In this document: positions 8,178 through 17,997 of the stretch, piece by piece
Position numbering within the stretch: the stretch's first letter is position 1
How the letters are laid out: every line of letters starts with the position of its first letter
NCBI GenBank assembly: GCA_041228285.1
Contig: CP166133.1
Location: 2,761,380 to 2,825,379, forward strand
DNA length: 64,000 nt
Direction: 5' to 3'
Source of the DNA: Neisseriaceae bacterium CLB008
Lineage (GTDB): Bacteria; Pseudomonadota; Gammaproteobacteria; Burkholderiales; Neisseriaceae
Position numbers and translations under genes: made by a program
Notes under the pieces: generated by a model
What the model was told of the DNA's origin: nothing
Seen by the model: only the letters and a program-made list of their open reading frames with translations
The model's database searches: none

Positions 8178-9290
8178 ATGACTTTCCCTATGCGCTTAAC
8201 CCTGATGATTGTGCTGTGCTGCTCTTTCCTAGCCGCCTGTGGCGGCGGTGCTTCTGGCGATGAGCCTGAAGCCAACGCTGCTGCAAATGCCAGCAAACAG
8301 CTTTCCGAAGTCGACATCGCCAAAGCTGAGGTACAAGCCCTCAGCGCTGGCCTGGCCTTTACCGGCAACCTCCACCCCTACGACCAAGCCTTAGTCAACT
8401 CTGAGGTGGGCGGCACGCTAAACAACGTCGCCGTACGCGAAGGCGAGTGGGTAAAAAAAGGCCAGTTGCTGGCCCAGATTGATAACGTTTCCTTGAATCA
8501 AATCGTGCAAGAGCAGCAGGCTCAAGTCGCCAACAGCTTGGCCAACCTTAACCTAGCCAAAATCAAGCTAAAACAGCAGCAAACGCTGTTTGAACAAGGC
8601 TTTATTTCTAAGCTGGCCTTAGACGAGGCGCACAATCAATTTGCGGTCAGCCAAGGCAGCCACAATGCCCAGCTCGCCCAATTGGCGCAGGCACAAAAAT
8701 CAGTGCGCGATCTGGTTATTTACGCGCCTATGAGCGGCATTGTGTATGAACGCGCCGTCAACGCTGGTGAAGTCATTACCGCCAACAGCAAGCTGTTTGC
8801 CATCGCCAACGTCGACACCTTAGAAATCACCGCCACCTTGTCTAATCAACAAATTCCACTGGTACACCTAGGTCAGGCCGTGCGGTTTCGCGTCGACGGT
8901 GACGACACCGAGCATCAAGGCACCGTTAAGCGCATCAATGCCGTGGCCGACACCAACACCCGGGACTTTAAAGCTTTTGTGGCAGTCAATAACGTCAATG
9001 GTGCCTTAAAGGCTGGCCAGTTCGCCCAAGGCAGCATCGTCACCGACGCCACCGATGCCTTCCCATTGATTCCCAGCAGTGCCTTGCAAACCAATGCCAA
9101 CGGCCAGCAGTTTGTCTGGGCCGTGCGCGACCTCAAGCTGCAACAGCAGCTGGTCACGGTGATGCTGGAAGATCCACAGTCTCGCCGCGTGGCCGTAACC
9201 GGCATTGAGCCCAACACCATCGTATTGAAACAAACCGTGCTGGGCCTTAAAGCCGGCGATGCCGTTACCCTGCCTAAGACCCACCCTTAA
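8178..9290 (+). CDS. RND efflux periplasmic adaptor (membrane fusion) lipoprotein
   Basis: The HlyD/AcrA-type adaptor that joins an inner-membrane RND pump to an outer-membrane channel. It has a lipoprotein signal peptide with lipobox FLAAC (Cys21), a lipoyl half-motif (GGTLNNVAVREGEWVKKGQLLAQID region), a coiled-coil hairpin rich in Gln, Ala and Leu, then a second lipoyl half and beta-barrel. I chose the ATG at 8178; a TTG at 8154 and an ATG at 8190 are in frame. It lies 15 bases before the pump gene. No outer-membrane channel gene follows, so the pair must borrow one. The substrate is unknown. Confidence 0.88.
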   Translation: MTFPMRLTLMIVLCCSFLAACGGGASGDEPEANAAANASKQLSEVDIAKAEVQALSAGLAFTGNLHPYDQALVNSEVGGTLNNVAVREGEWVKKGQLLAQIDNVSLNQIVQEQQAQVANSLANLNLAKIKLKQQQTLFEQGFISKLALDEAHNQFAVSQGSHNAQLAQLAQAQKSVRDLVIYAPMSGIVYERAVNAGEVITANSKLFAIANVDTLEITATLSNQQIPLVHLGQAVRFRVDGDDTEHQGTVKRINAVADTNTRDFKAFVAVNNVNGALKAGQFAQGSIVTDATDAFPLIPSSALQTNANGQQFVWAVRDLKLQQQLVTVMLEDPQSRRVAVTGIEPNTIVLKQTVLGLKAGDAVTLPKTHP

Positions 9291-9305
9291 GAGAGCAATC
9301 ATTCT

Positions 9306-12300
9306 ATGTGGTTAACCCGCCTAAGCGTCAACAACCCCTATTTTGCCGCCGTACTGGTGCTGGCGGCCGTGGTATTGGGCCTATTCTCCCTCAATAAGCT
9401 GCCCATCGAAGCCTTCCCTGACGTACGCTTCCCCGTGGCGGTTATCCAAACCACCTATCAAGGCGCTTCGCCCGAAATGGTGGAAAGCGATGTGTCTAAG
9501 CCCTTAGAAGAAAACCTCAACACCATCAACGGCATCAAGAAAATCCGCTCTTATTCATTTGAAGGCGCCTCGACCATCGTGGTCGAATTTGAACTGTCGG
9601 TCGACATCAACCTCGCCATTCAAGACGTGCGCGATAAGGTCAGCATGATTTCTGGTGGGTTTAGGCGCGAAATTGACACGCCCATCGTGTCTCAAGTGAA
9701 CCCATCAGATGAGCCCATGATGTCGGTGGCGCTGAGCAGCACCGAAATGAGCCCGCGCGACTTAACCAACTGGGTGGAAAACACCCTCAAAAAACGCTTA
9801 CAAACCGTCATCGGCGTGGGCGACGTGGAGATCGTCGGCGGCACTACCCGTGAAATCAATATTGCGCTACAGCCCGATAAGCTCAAAAGCCTAAACCTCA
9901 GCGTCACACAAGTAGCAGAAGCCTTGGCAACCGCTAACCAAGACCGCCCAGCCGGCAACGTGCGCAATAACGGCGAAGAGCTATCGGTGCGTCTTAGCGG
10001 CAAGATTAAAGACCCTCTGGCCTTTGCCGACGTGGTCATCAGCAACCGCGATGGCCATTTGATTCGCGTACGCGACGTGGCCACCGTCATCGATGGAGAA
10101 GCCGAAAAGAACAGCATCGCCTTACTCAACGGCAAACCCTCTTTAAGCTTAGACATTCGTGCCAACCGTGGCGCCAACGTGGTTCAGGTTGCCGATGGCA
10201 TCAAGCAGGCGCTGGCCCAACTACAGGCCGAAGAAGCCGACCGCTTTAGCGTCACCTACACCTACGATCAGTCAGAAGACATCAAGAACTCTGTCGCCGA
10301 CGTGCGTTCGACCCTGATCGAAGGCATCGTGCTGACCATTCTCATCGTCTATTTATTCCTTGGCTCCTGGCGCAGCACCGTCATCACGGGGCTGACGCTG
10401 CCGATTTCGCTCATTGGCACGCTGTTTGCCATCAGCCTATTGGGCTTTACCATTAATCTGATGACCTTGATGGCGATGTCCTTATCCATCGGCCTCTTGA
10501 TCGACGACGCCATCGTGGTGCGAGAAAACATTGTCCGTCACGCCGGCTTTGGCAAAAGCCATTACCAAGCCGCCTTAGACGGTACCAAAGAAATCGGCCT
10601 AGCGGTTCTGGCCACAACACTATGTATCGTGGCGGTGTTTGTGCCCATAGGCTATATGGACGGCATCATTGGTCAATTCTTCCACCAGTTTGCCCTCACC
10701 GTGGCCATTGCCATCATGATTTCGATGGTGGTCAGCCTGACCCTAGATCCGATGCTGTCCAGCATCTGGTACGACCCTGGCCGCAGCGGCAAGCGCTCTA
10801 TTTTCGGCAAATTATCGGACCGATTCGACGTTTGGCTCGGCAAGCAGGCCGATCGCTACGCCCGTGCCATTGTGTGGACGCTGTCGCACCGACTGCTGGT
10901 TTTGGTGGCGGCTGTCGCCCTCACCGTCGGCAGCTTTGCCTTGGTGAGCACCGGCCAAATCGGTGGTGAGTTCATGCCCGACGAAGACAAGGGCGAATTT
11001 TCGATCAACTTTAAAACCGCTGCCGGCTCTAGCTTGGACTACACTTTGGCCAAAAGCATTGAAGTTGAACAAGCGCTGGCCAGCATTCCCGAGATCGACA
11101 CCATTTCCGCCAATATTGGCGCCGCTGGCTTTGGCAACGGCAAGATCAACGGCAGCCTCAACGTCGACATCGGCAAAAAAGACTTACGCGGCCGTACGCT
11201 AGATGAAGTGATGGCCGAAAGCCGCCGCCTCATCGAGCCCATTGCCGGCATCGAAATCACCTCGATTTCCGGCACCTCCAGCCACGGCGGTGGCAAACCC
11301 ATCAGCATCGGCATCCGCGGCAGCAATCTGAGTGAACTAGAAACCACAGCCACCGCCATCATGGCCGAACTGGGCCAAATCGACGGCATCGCCGACATCG
11401 AATCCACGTTTACCGACGCCGACCCCTCCTTTGACGTCACCATGGATAGAAATGCGGCGGCCAACCTCGGCGTCAGCCTAGAAGATTTAGGCACACTATT
11501 GGAAACCATGTTTGCCGGTAAAACCGCCACGCTGTGGGAAGCCGAAGACGGCAACAGCCACGACGTGCGCCTACGCATCCCCCAAGCCGCCCGTACCGAA
11601 GACTTACTGCGTAGCCTCACCGTGCCGGTGACAGGCCAAGACGGCCAAACCCACATGATCACCCTCAGTAACTTCACCCAAGTGGCCACAGGGCAAACGC
11701 CACGCGAAATTCATCGGGTTGACCTACAGCGCGAGATCACCCTCACCAGCAACATTCGCAACCGCGATGCCTCCGCCGTATTTGCCGATGTAGAAGCCTT
11801 AAAAAATCGCCTCACCCTACCCCCCGACGTACAGTTCATTCAAGAAGGTGAGAACCAAGACATGATTGAATCGGCCATGTACGCCCTCCAAGCCTTAGCC
11901 CTAGGTGTGATCTTTATCTACATGATTTTGGCGGCCCAGTTTCGCAGCTTCACCCTGCCGATTTCCATCATGGTGTCGCTCCCCTTGGTGTTCATCGGCG
12001 TTTTTGGGGCACTGTGGTTAACCGGCAACACCCTCAATATGTTCTCCATCATCGGCATCGTGATGCTGATGGGTTTGGCCGCTAAAAACGGGATTTTGCT
12101 GGTGGACTTCATCAACCACGCCCGTCTCAATGAAGGCATGAGCCGCACCGACGCCATCGTTGAAGCAGGCCGTGTCCGGCTGCGGCCCATTTTGATGACC
12201 AGCTTGGCGATGATTTTCGGGATGCTGCCGCTGGCCTTAGGCGGCGGTGAAAGCAGCGAAACGCGCGAACCCATGGCTTGGGCCGTCATCGGCGGCCTGA

Positions 12301-12428
12301 TTACCTCAACCGTGCTCACCCTATTTGTGGTGCCCGTGGTGTATACCTTATTGGATAGCTTACGCGGTCACATTCATCGCTTGCTGCACCGCCTTAACCG
12401 CACCCCAGACCCAAACCAGCCACATTAA
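9306..12428 (+). CDS. RND-family inner-membrane efflux pump (AcrB/HAE1 type)
   Basis: A 1040-residue proton-driven RND transporter. The first transmembrane segment (FAAVLVLAAVVLGLFSL) leads into the porter domain (PDVRFPVAVIQTTYQGASPE), and the layout is the usual twelve helices with two large periplasmic loops. The proton-relay residues are in place: Asp400 and Asp401 in GLLIDDAIVVREN, and Lys927 in GLAAKNGILLVDF. It forms an operon with the adaptor upstream and ends at a shared bidirectional terminator. The sequence does not tell drug export from export of other compounds. Confidence 0.92.
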   Translation: MWLTRLSVNNPYFAAVLVLAAVVLGLFSLNKLPIEAFPDVRFPVAVIQTTYQGASPEMVESDVSKPLEENLNTINGIKKIRSYSFEGASTIVVEFELSVDINLAIQDVRDKVSMISGGFRREIDTPIVSQVNPSDEPMMSVALSSTEMSPRDLTNWVENTLKKRLQTVIGVGDVEIVGGTTREINIALQPDKLKSLNLSVTQVAEALATANQDRPAGNVRNNGEELSVRLSGKIKDPLAFADVVISNRDGHLIRVRDVATVIDGEAEKNSIALLNGKPSLSLDIRANRGANVVQVADGIKQALAQLQAEEADRFSVTYTYDQSEDIKNSVADVRSTLIEGIVLTILIVYLFLGSWRSTVITGLTLPISLIGTLFAISLLGFTINLMTLMAMSLSIGLLIDDAIVVRENIVRHAGFGKSHYQAALDGTKEIGLAVLATTLCIVAVFVPIGYMDGIIGQFFHQFALTVAIAIMISMVVSLTLDPMLSSIWYDPGRSGKRSIFGKLSDRFDVWLGKQADRYARAIVWTLSHRLLVLVAAVALTVGSFALVSTGQIGGEFMPDEDKGEFSINFKTAAGSSLDYTLAKSIEVEQALASIPEIDTISANIGAAGFGNGKINGSLNVDIGKKDLRGRTLDEVMAESRRLIEPIAGIEITSISGTSSHGGGKPISIGIRGSNLSELETTATAIMAELGQIDGIADIESTFTDADPSFDVTMDRNAAANLGVSLEDLGTLLETMFAGKTATLWEAEDGNSHDVRLRIPQAARTEDLLRSLTVPVTGQDGQTHMITLSNFTQVATGQTPREIHRVDLQREITLTSNIRNRDASAVFADVEALKNRLTLPPDVQFIQEGENQDMIESAMYALQALALGVIFIYMILAAQFRSFTLPISIMVSLPLVFIGVFGALWLTGNTLNMFSIIGIVMLMGLAAKNGILLVDFINHARLNEGMSRTDAIVEAGRVRLRPILMTSLAMIFGMLPLALGGGESSETREPMAWAVIGGLITSTVLTLFVVPVVYTLLDSLRGHIHRLLHRLNRTPDPNQPH

Positions 12429-12444
12429 GGGTAAGGTTAAACGT

Positions 12445-12484
12445 CAAAAAACCGCTTGGCCCTCACGGGCTCAAGCGGTTTTTT
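12445..12484. terminator. Bidirectional intrinsic terminator between the RND pump and aspA
   Basis: A symmetric hairpin: AAAAAACCGCTTG and CAAGCGGTTTTTT flank an inner GCCC/GGGC stem. T-runs on both strands let it end the pump transcript and the convergent aspA transcript. Confidence 0.9.
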
Positions 12485-12497
12485 CATGTAGACCGGT

Positions 12498-13925
12498 TTA
12501 GTTGTCTTTCAACGGTACCAAGCGCGGTGCAATCATGTTTTCTGGGCGCAGGATGTCGGCCAACATTTCCTCATCCAATAGCTTCTCTTCACGCACCAGC
12601 TCCAGCACACCGCGGCCTGATTCCAAAGCCGTTTTAGCAATGCGCGTGGCGTTTTCGTAACCAATGTATGGATTCAAAGCGGTCACTAAACCAATAGAAC
12701 ATTCAACCAGCTTCAAGCAATGCTCAGGATTGGCCGTAATGCCGTCGATGCACAGCTCACGCAGCATGTCCATGGCGCGCTGTAGCAAGCGCACAGAATC
12801 AAACAGTTTGTACGCAATCAAAGGCTCCATCACATTCAGCTGTAGCTGACCGGCTTCGGCAGCCATAGTCAGGGCCAAATCATTACCCATCACTTCAAAC
12901 GCCACTTGGTTCACGGCTTCTGGAATCACAGGGTTAACTTTACCTGGCATGATCGAGCTGCCTGGCTGACGCGCAGGCAGGTTGATTTCATTGATGCCGG
13001 TACGAGGACCGCTAGACAATAGGCGCAAATCGTTACAAATTTTAGACAACTTCATAGCGGTGCGTTTTAACATGCCTGACAGCAAAATAAAATCGCCCAT
13101 ATCTGAGGTGGCTTCAATCAAGTCTGGCGCAGGCTTCAAGCCATGACCACTGATCTTGGCCAAGCAGTCTACGGCTAATTGCTGGTAGCGTGCGTCAGCG
13201 TTGATGCCGGTACCGATGGCGGTGCCGCCTAGGTTAATGTCGTACAACAGCTCTGGCACTAGGCTGGTCAAGCGGGTCAAGTCTTCCGACAAATTAGTGG
13301 CAAAAGCTTTAAACTCTTGGCCCAAAGTCATCGGCACCGCATCTTGTAACTGCGTACGGCCCATTTTTAACACGCCTTCAAACTCAACCGCTTTGGCAGA
13401 GAAAGACTCAATCAAGCCTTTTAAGCTGGCCAATAGGCTGTCATGGCCTAATAACAAGCCCAAACGAATGGCGGTTGGGTAAGCGTCGTTGGTCGATTGT
13501 GCCATATTCAAATCGTTGTTTGGATGCACGAATTGATACTCGCCCTTAGCCTTGCCCATTTCTTCTAAGGCCACGTTGGCAATCACTTCATTGGCATTCA
13601 TATTGGTCGACGTACCGGCACCGCCTTGAATCATGTCCACGATGAACTGATCGTGAAACTCGCCATTCACCAAACGCTGACAAGCAGCCTCAATGGCTTG
13701 GTATTTCTCGCTCGATAAATGACCAAGCTGATGGTTAGCGTCGGCGGCCGCTTGCTTCACCATGGCCAAAGCCATGACAAATTTAGGGTAGTGTGACAAG
13801 GTCACGCCCGACAAGTGAAAGTTATTGGCTGCGCGTAGGGTTTGGATGCCGTAATACGCGTCGGCAGGCACTTCTAAGGTGCCCAGCAGGTCTTTTTCAA
13901 GACGAGTAGATGCTACTGTGGTCAT
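12498..13925 (-). CDS. aspA: Aspartate ammonia-lyase (aspartase)
   Basis: Reversibly deaminates L-aspartate to fumarate and ammonia. The fumarase/aspartase superfamily signature GSSIMPGKVNP is at residues 322-332 and contains the catalytic serine loop. TSTNMNANEV and the SSGPRTGINEINLP block match aspartase rather than fumarase C. Length is 475 residues (E. coli 478). The true start is the ATG at 13925, with GGAG 8 bases upstream; the frame is open another 55 codons upstream without coding character. It ends at the shared terminator with the RND pump. Confidence 0.92.
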   Translation of the reverse strand: MTTVASTRLEKDLLGTLEVPADAYYGIQTLRAANNFHLSGVTLSHYPKFVMALAMVKQAAADANHQLGHLSSEKYQAIEAACQRLVNGEFHDQFIVDMIQGGAGTSTNMNANEVIANVALEEMGKAKGEYQFVHPNNDLNMAQSTNDAYPTAIRLGLLLGHDSLLASLKGLIESFSAKAVEFEGVLKMGRTQLQDAVPMTLGQEFKAFATNLSEDLTRLTSLVPELLYDINLGGTAIGTGINADARYQQLAVDCLAKISGHGLKPAPDLIEATSDMGDFILLSGMLKRTAMKLSKICNDLRLLSSGPRTGINEINLPARQPGSSIMPGKVNPVIPEAVNQVAFEVMGNDLALTMAAEAGQLQLNVMEPLIAYKLFDSVRLLQRAMDMLRELCIDGITANPEHCLKLVECSIGLVTALNPYIGYENATRIAKTALESGRGVLELVREEKLLDEEMLADILRPENMIAPRLVPLKDN

Positions 13926-14332
13926 GCTAAATACTCCATAAGTGAAACGTTGAATGTTCTGTTCGCACCAAAGCCAGCCCTGCTGGTGGGGCCTTGATCT
14001 GTCACGCACGAGGGGACAGAAGCTTTGATGCAGTGTATGGGGGTGCAAGACAGGCGCAATGTCGTCCGTCCAGATGGCTGCACGTCGCAAAAGGCCGCAG
14101 CCTCGCGTGTTTCGGCACCATCCTACAAACGTAGAAAAAGCCCAATAATGGGCTTATGTCCACTTCAATCCTTTATGCTGTTTTATTATTTTTATCAGTT
14201 GTTTTAAGTATAGCGAATTTTAGCGCGCTTTTCCATCTAAGTTTCTTAGTAAGCCTCTGTTTAATGCGTTAAAAGCTTATTTTTTCTTATTTATTTTTTC
14301 TGAGTTTTGAGGCCAGAAAGACAACACCTCCT
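13926..14332. other. Intergenic region upstream of aspA
   Basis: About 400 bases between aspA and the MarR-GNAT gene, both on the minus strand. The outer half (14150-14330) is strongly AT-rich with T- and A-runs. It probably holds the aspA promoter and leader. I see no FNR-like palindrome, hairpin terminator or small gene I can defend. Confidence 0.5.
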
Positions 14333-15304
14333 TTAAAATCCCGCCGCTGCCGCCTCACCGTCGGCCACGCGCACAAAATGCTGCTCGACCACCGTTGCCC
14401 CCCACTGCGCCCCTGGTGCCTCTGTACGCAGAATAAAACCCAATGACTCATACAAATGCCGCGCTGCCCCTAAGCCTTGAAACGTCCACAGATGAATTTC
14501 GGTCAATCCTTGATCGGCACAAAACTGAATCGCCTGCTCCAGCAACTGCCGCCCTATACCCAGGCCACGCGTGTGCTCGGCCATGACAAACCAGCGCAGA
14601 TGCGCCCGATGCTCACCCAAATCTTCTCCGTCAATAGCCACAGAACCCACGATCTTCTGGCCCTGATGCACCGTCCACATCTGGTTTTTAGGCCGCTGCA
14701 AACGCTCACTAAATTCGGTGATGTGCGTGCTCAACTGGCGCTCAAACACGGCGCCAAAGCCCACTGTTTGGGCATAATAAAGTGCCTGCAACGCCACGAC
14801 TTGTCCGATCAAACCCGGCTGATAACCCGTTTTAATCGTCATGAACGGCGCCACCTCGGCAGCCTCCTTTTGACCCTGAAGCGCTTGAGCATAGCGGCTC
14901 AATCCTTGCTGGATCAAACGCTGCTCCAGCACGGGCAAATCGGACAACGCCTGCTGCACCTGCTGGCGCCCATAGGCATGAATGCCCACCACCGTCGCCT
15001 CACCTTGGGGGCTCAACATCCACAGCTTAATGCGACCATCCACAGCCTGTACCTTTTGGACCAACTCACCAGCCAAGCGCAGCCGATGCACCAAGCGGCT
15101 GACGCTGGATTTTTCCAACCCCAGCCGCTGGCCTAATTGATGGCCATTCAATGGCCCCGCCTGTGCCAATGCCAATAATAAATGCACGGCCGACGCGCCA
15201 TAAGGCGTGCCCGCCAACGTCGGCGCCAAAAACCCTAAAGCCTGTACCATTTGTCGTGAGGCGCCCCGAACGCCCTCCACAATCCCCTCTTCAACCTGAA
15301 TCAT
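14333..15304 (-). CDS. MarR-family regulator fused to a GNAT acetyltransferase
   Basis: A two-domain protein of 323 residues. The N-terminal half is a MarR-type winged helix (HQLGQRLGLEKSSVSRLVHRL recognition region, then DGRIKLWMLSPQGE wing). The C-terminal half is a GNAT domain with the acetyl-CoA loop in TRGLGIGRQLLEQAIQ and the LYESLGF motif. This fusion is a known family whose acetylation targets are mostly undefined. The start is the ATG at 15304, with AGGGGA 6 bases upstream; longer open frames upstream lack coding character. A palindromic element 30 bases upstream may be its own operator. Confidence 0.85.
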   Translation of the reverse strand: MIQVEEGIVEGVRGASRQMVQALGFLAPTLAGTPYGASAVHLLLALAQAGPLNGHQLGQRLGLEKSSVSRLVHRLRLAGELVQKVQAVDGRIKLWMLSPQGEATVVGIHAYGRQQVQQALSDLPVLEQRLIQQGLSRYAQALQGQKEAAEVAPFMTIKTGYQPGLIGQVVALQALYYAQTVGFGAVFERQLSTHITEFSERLQRPKNQMWTVHQGQKIVGSVAIDGEDLGEHRAHLRWFVMAEHTRGLGIGRQLLEQAIQFCADQGLTEIHLWTFQGLGAARHLYESLGFILRTEAPGAQWGATVVEQHFVRVADGEAAAAGF

Positions 15305-15336
15305 GCCGTTCCCCTTAATATGATTTTTGATAATTA

Positions 15337-15351
15337 GTTGCATGCTACAAC
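15337..15351. promoter_or_regulatory. Candidate MarR-type operator
   Basis: GTTG and CAAC arms separated by seven bases containing GCATGC, in the form GTTGCATGCTACAAC. MarR-family proteins often bind imperfect palindromes of this kind. It sits about 30 bases ahead of the MarR-GNAT start, so autoregulation is plausible but inferred. Confidence 0.4.
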
Positions 15352-15547
15352 AATATAGGCAATGACACTCTAAAAAAACGGCTCGCCCACAAAAATACCA
15401 CACCCAGCATCGCCCCCTATGGCGCACAGCAACACCCCGTTGACGCACTTTAAACAGCAAGCTCTTTATCCACAATCTGCCATCGGCCAGTCCTCAAGTG
15501 GCGTAAGATTCGGTACAATAGGGCCATAAAATAATATAGGTGCCCCC

Positions 15548-16342
15548 ATGAAAGCTTATTTAGACTTAATGCAACACGTGCTGACCACTGGCACAGATAA
15601 ATCCGACCGCACCGGCACCGGTACTCGCTCGGTATTTGGGTATCAAATGCGCTTCGATTTAAGCCAAGGCTTTCCCCTGGTCACCACCAAAAAATGCCAC
15701 CTGCGCTCCATCATTCATGAGCTGCTGTGGTTTTTGCAAGGCGACACCAACATCAAATACCTACAGGACAACGGCGTACGCATTTGGGACGAATGGGCCG
15801 ATGAACACGGCGACCTAGGCCCTGTCTACGGCTATCAATGGCGCAGCTGGCCTACGCCTGATGGCGGCCACATCGACCAAATCAGCCAGCTGATTGAACA
15901 AATTAAAAACACGCCCGACTCGCGCCGCCTCTTGGTCTCGGCCTGGAACCCCGCCTTGGTCAACGACATGGCCTTGCCGCCTTGCCACACCATGTTTCAG
16001 TTCTATGTGGCCGACAACAAGCTTTCGTGCCAGCTGTATCAACGCAGCGCCGACATTTTCTTGGGCGTGCCGTTTAACATCGCCAGCTATGCCTTATTGA
16101 CCATGATGATCGCCCAAGTGTGCAATCTGGAATTGGGCGATTTTGTGCACACCTTTGGTGACGCCCATCTGTACAGCAACCACTTTGAACAAGCCGAGCT
16201 TCAGCTTAGCCGCGAGCCACGTGCCCTCCCCACCATGCGCATTAACCCCGAGGTCAAAGACCTGTTTGCGTTTAAATTTGAAGACTTCACCCTCGAAGGC
16301 TACGACCCTCATCCCCACATTAAAGCAGTGGTGGCCGTATGA
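15548..16342 (+). CDS. thyA: Thymidylate synthase
   Basis: Methylates dUMP to dTMP with methylenetetrahydrofolate. The protein is 264 residues, the same length as E. coli ThyA, with catalytic Cys146 in [10 protein letters not shown], the dUMP-binding region [17 protein letters not shown], and the phosphate-binding arginines in SDRTGTGT and [15 protein letters not shown] sequence about 30 bases upstream may be a -10 element. The stop overlaps the folA start (ATGA), so the dTMP and tetrahydrofolate steps are coupled. Confidence 0.97.
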   Translation: MKAYLDLMQHVLTTGTDKSDRTGTGTRSVFGYQMRFDLSQGFPLVTTKKCHLRSIIHELLWFLQGDTNIKYLQDNGVRIWDEWADEHGDLGPVYGYQWRSWPTPDGGHIDQISQLIEQIKNTPDSRRLLVSAWNPALVNDMALPPCHTMFQFYVADNKLSCQLYQRSADIFLGVPFNIASYALLTMMIAQVCNLELGDFVHTFGDAHLYSNHFEQAELQLSREPRALPTMRINPEVKDLFAFKFEDFTLEGYDPHPHIKAVVAV

Positions 16343-16842
16343 GTATGCACCAGCGCATCAGCCTCGTGGTGGGCATGGCCAACAACAATGTGATTGGCAT
16401 CAATAACACCTTGCCTTGGCACATTCCTGAAGATTTAAAACACTTTAAATCTGTCACCCTAGGTAAACCCATCATCATGGGCCGTAAAACCTGGGAATCG
16501 CTGCCGTTTAAACCGCTGCCTGGCCGCCGTAATCTGGTCATCAGCCGTCAGCCTGACTATATTGGCGCGGCCACTGCCCACACTGAAAGCCATGCGTCGC
16601 TGAGCGCCGCTTTAGCGGCCTGTGATGAGGCCGAGGTGTGCGTGATTGGCGGCGCCCAAATCTACGCCCAAGCCATGGCCGTGGCCACGGATTTACACGT
16701 CACCCAAATCGATTTAAGCATCGAAGGCGACGCGTTTTTCCCCGCCATAGACCCTGCCCTATGGCAAGAAGTCAGCCGAGAAGCCCACGTCAGCGACGAC
16801 GGCATTGCCTACGCCTTCATCCATTACCAACGACTGGCCTAA
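16339..16842 (+). CDS. folA: Dihydrofolate reductase
   Basis: Regenerates tetrahydrofolate from the dihydrofolate made by ThyA. It has 167 residues with the acidic active-site residue Asp32 in [13 protein letters not shown], the NADPH-binding GRKTWESLP and [10 protein letters not shown]. The start ATG overlaps the thyA stop by four bases (ATGA). A strong terminator follows. Confidence 0.96.
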   Translation: MSMHQRISLVVGMANNNVIGINNTLPWHIPEDLKHFKSVTLGKPIIMGRKTWESLPFKPLPGRRNLVISRQPDYIGAATAHTESHASLSAALAACDEAEVCVIGGAQIYAQAMAVATDLHVTQIDLSIEGDAFFPAIDPALWQEVSREAHVSDDGIAYAFIHYQRLA

Positions 16843-16858
16843 GGCCTAGCATCAGCCA

Positions 16859-16884
16859 ACCGTTCTGTCTCAGAACGGTTTTTT
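16859..16884 (+). terminator. Intrinsic terminator after thyA-folA
   Basis: A 9-pair stem (ACCGTTCTG with CAGAACGGT), a three-base loop and six T's. Confidence 0.9.
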
Positions 16885-16921
16885 ATGGCCAGTATCAGTT
16901 GCTTGCGCGCCAGCCATGCAT

Positions 16922-16957
16922 AAAAAAGCCGTCCTCATTGAGGACGGCTTTATTTTT
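16922..16957. terminator. Intrinsic terminator downstream of rpoH (bidirectional shape)
   Basis: An 11-pair stem (AAGCCGTCCTC with GAGGACGGCTT) and ATT loop, with A/T runs on both sides. It lies 20 bases beyond the rpoH stop on the minus strand and also backs up the folA terminator. Confidence 0.88.
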
Positions 16958-16975
16958 AATGATGATTTCTGGGAC

Positions 16976-17830
16976 TTATGCGTCAGCCTCAAGGAAGCCG
17001 CGCAATTTTTGCATGGCCTTAACTTCAATTTGACGAATGCGTTCGGCCGACACGCCATATTCAGCGGCTAGGTCGTGCAAGGTCGGGCCGCTGTCGTCAG
17101 ACAGCCAACGGCTAGACACAATGTGGCGACTACGGTCGTCTAGCTGCGCTAAGGCCTGTTGCAAACCATCGGTTTGTAACGTCGCACGGGCGGCTTTTTC
17201 AATTTGACGGGTCGGCTCATGCTCAGAATCAGCCAGCCAATCAATCGGCGCATAGGCTTGTTCGTCATCATCGTTGTCGGCCAAAAGGGCAATGTCGCGG
17301 CCGGTCATGCGCTGTTCCATCTCCAACACTTCTTCACGCTTCACGCCTAAATCATCGGCGATCACCTGCGCTTCTTTATCGCTTAAGGCAGACAGGCTTT
17401 TACGCATGCTGCGTAGGTTAAAGAATAGCTTGCGCTGTGGCTTAGTGGTGGCCACACGCACCAAACGCCAGTTACGTAAAATAAATTCATGGATTTCGGC
17501 CCGAATCCAATGTACGGCGAATGAAAATAAGCGCACCCCACGGGTAGGCTCAAAGCGCTTCACCGCCTTCATTAAGCCGATGTTGCCTTCTTGAATCAAA
17601 TCGGCCTGGTTCAAACCATAACCATCGTACCCACGAGCGATCGACACAACCACGCGTAAATGCGACAAAATTAACTGTTTTGCAGCTTCCAAGTCGCCTA
17701 AATTCTTTTGACGCATAGCCAAGTCGTGCTCTTCTTCAGGCGTCAACAATGGCACGCTGTTCACAGTCTGAATGTACTGTTCTAAGCTGCCATGGCCTGA
17801 TGGCACGGGTAAAGCAAATGTTTGGCTCAT
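16976..17830 (-). CDS. rpoH: RNA polymerase heat-shock sigma factor RpoH (sigma-32)
   Basis: The alternative sigma factor for heat-shock promoters. Its 284 residues match E. coli RpoH in length. Region 2 is seen in DLIQEGNIGLMKAVKRFEP, the diagnostic RpoH box QRKLFFNLR at residues 132-140, and a region 4 helix-turn-helix in LHDLAAEYGVSAERIRQIE. The start is the ATG at 17830 with AAGGAAAG upstream. Heat control of this gene in relatives can involve mRNA structure, but I could not demonstrate a thermosensor here. Confidence 0.95.
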   Translation of the reverse strand: MSQTFALPVPSGHGSLEQYIQTVNSVPLLTPEEEHDLAMRQKNLGDLEAAKQLILSHLRVVVSIARGYDGYGLNQADLIQEGNIGLMKAVKRFEPTRGVRLFSFAVHWIRAEIHEFILRNWRLVRVATTKPQRKLFFNLRSMRKSLSALSDKEAQVIADDLGVKREEVLEMEQRMTGRDIALLADNDDDEQAYAPIDWLADSEHEPTRQIEKAARATLQTDGLQQALAQLDDRSRHIVSSRWLSDDSGPTLHDLAAEYGVSAERIRQIEVKAMQKLRGFLEADA

Positions 17831-17997
17831 GTTCTTTCCTTTTAGGTTCGTTCTGCCGTTGGCGCAACGGGCCAACAAAAAACAAAAGTCAGTCTAACAT
17901 TATTTGTTATTTCCGCCAACTCATGTTCCGGCAGCGACAATCGCTGCGCCAGCATACTCAATGTATGACTCACCTAGGGCCAAAATGTTCCATAGGA

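Noticed and set aside
14477-15136. A 219-codon plus-strand frame opposite the MarR-GNAT gene
   Set aside because: The antisense frame has no domain; the minus-strand protein has two clear ones.
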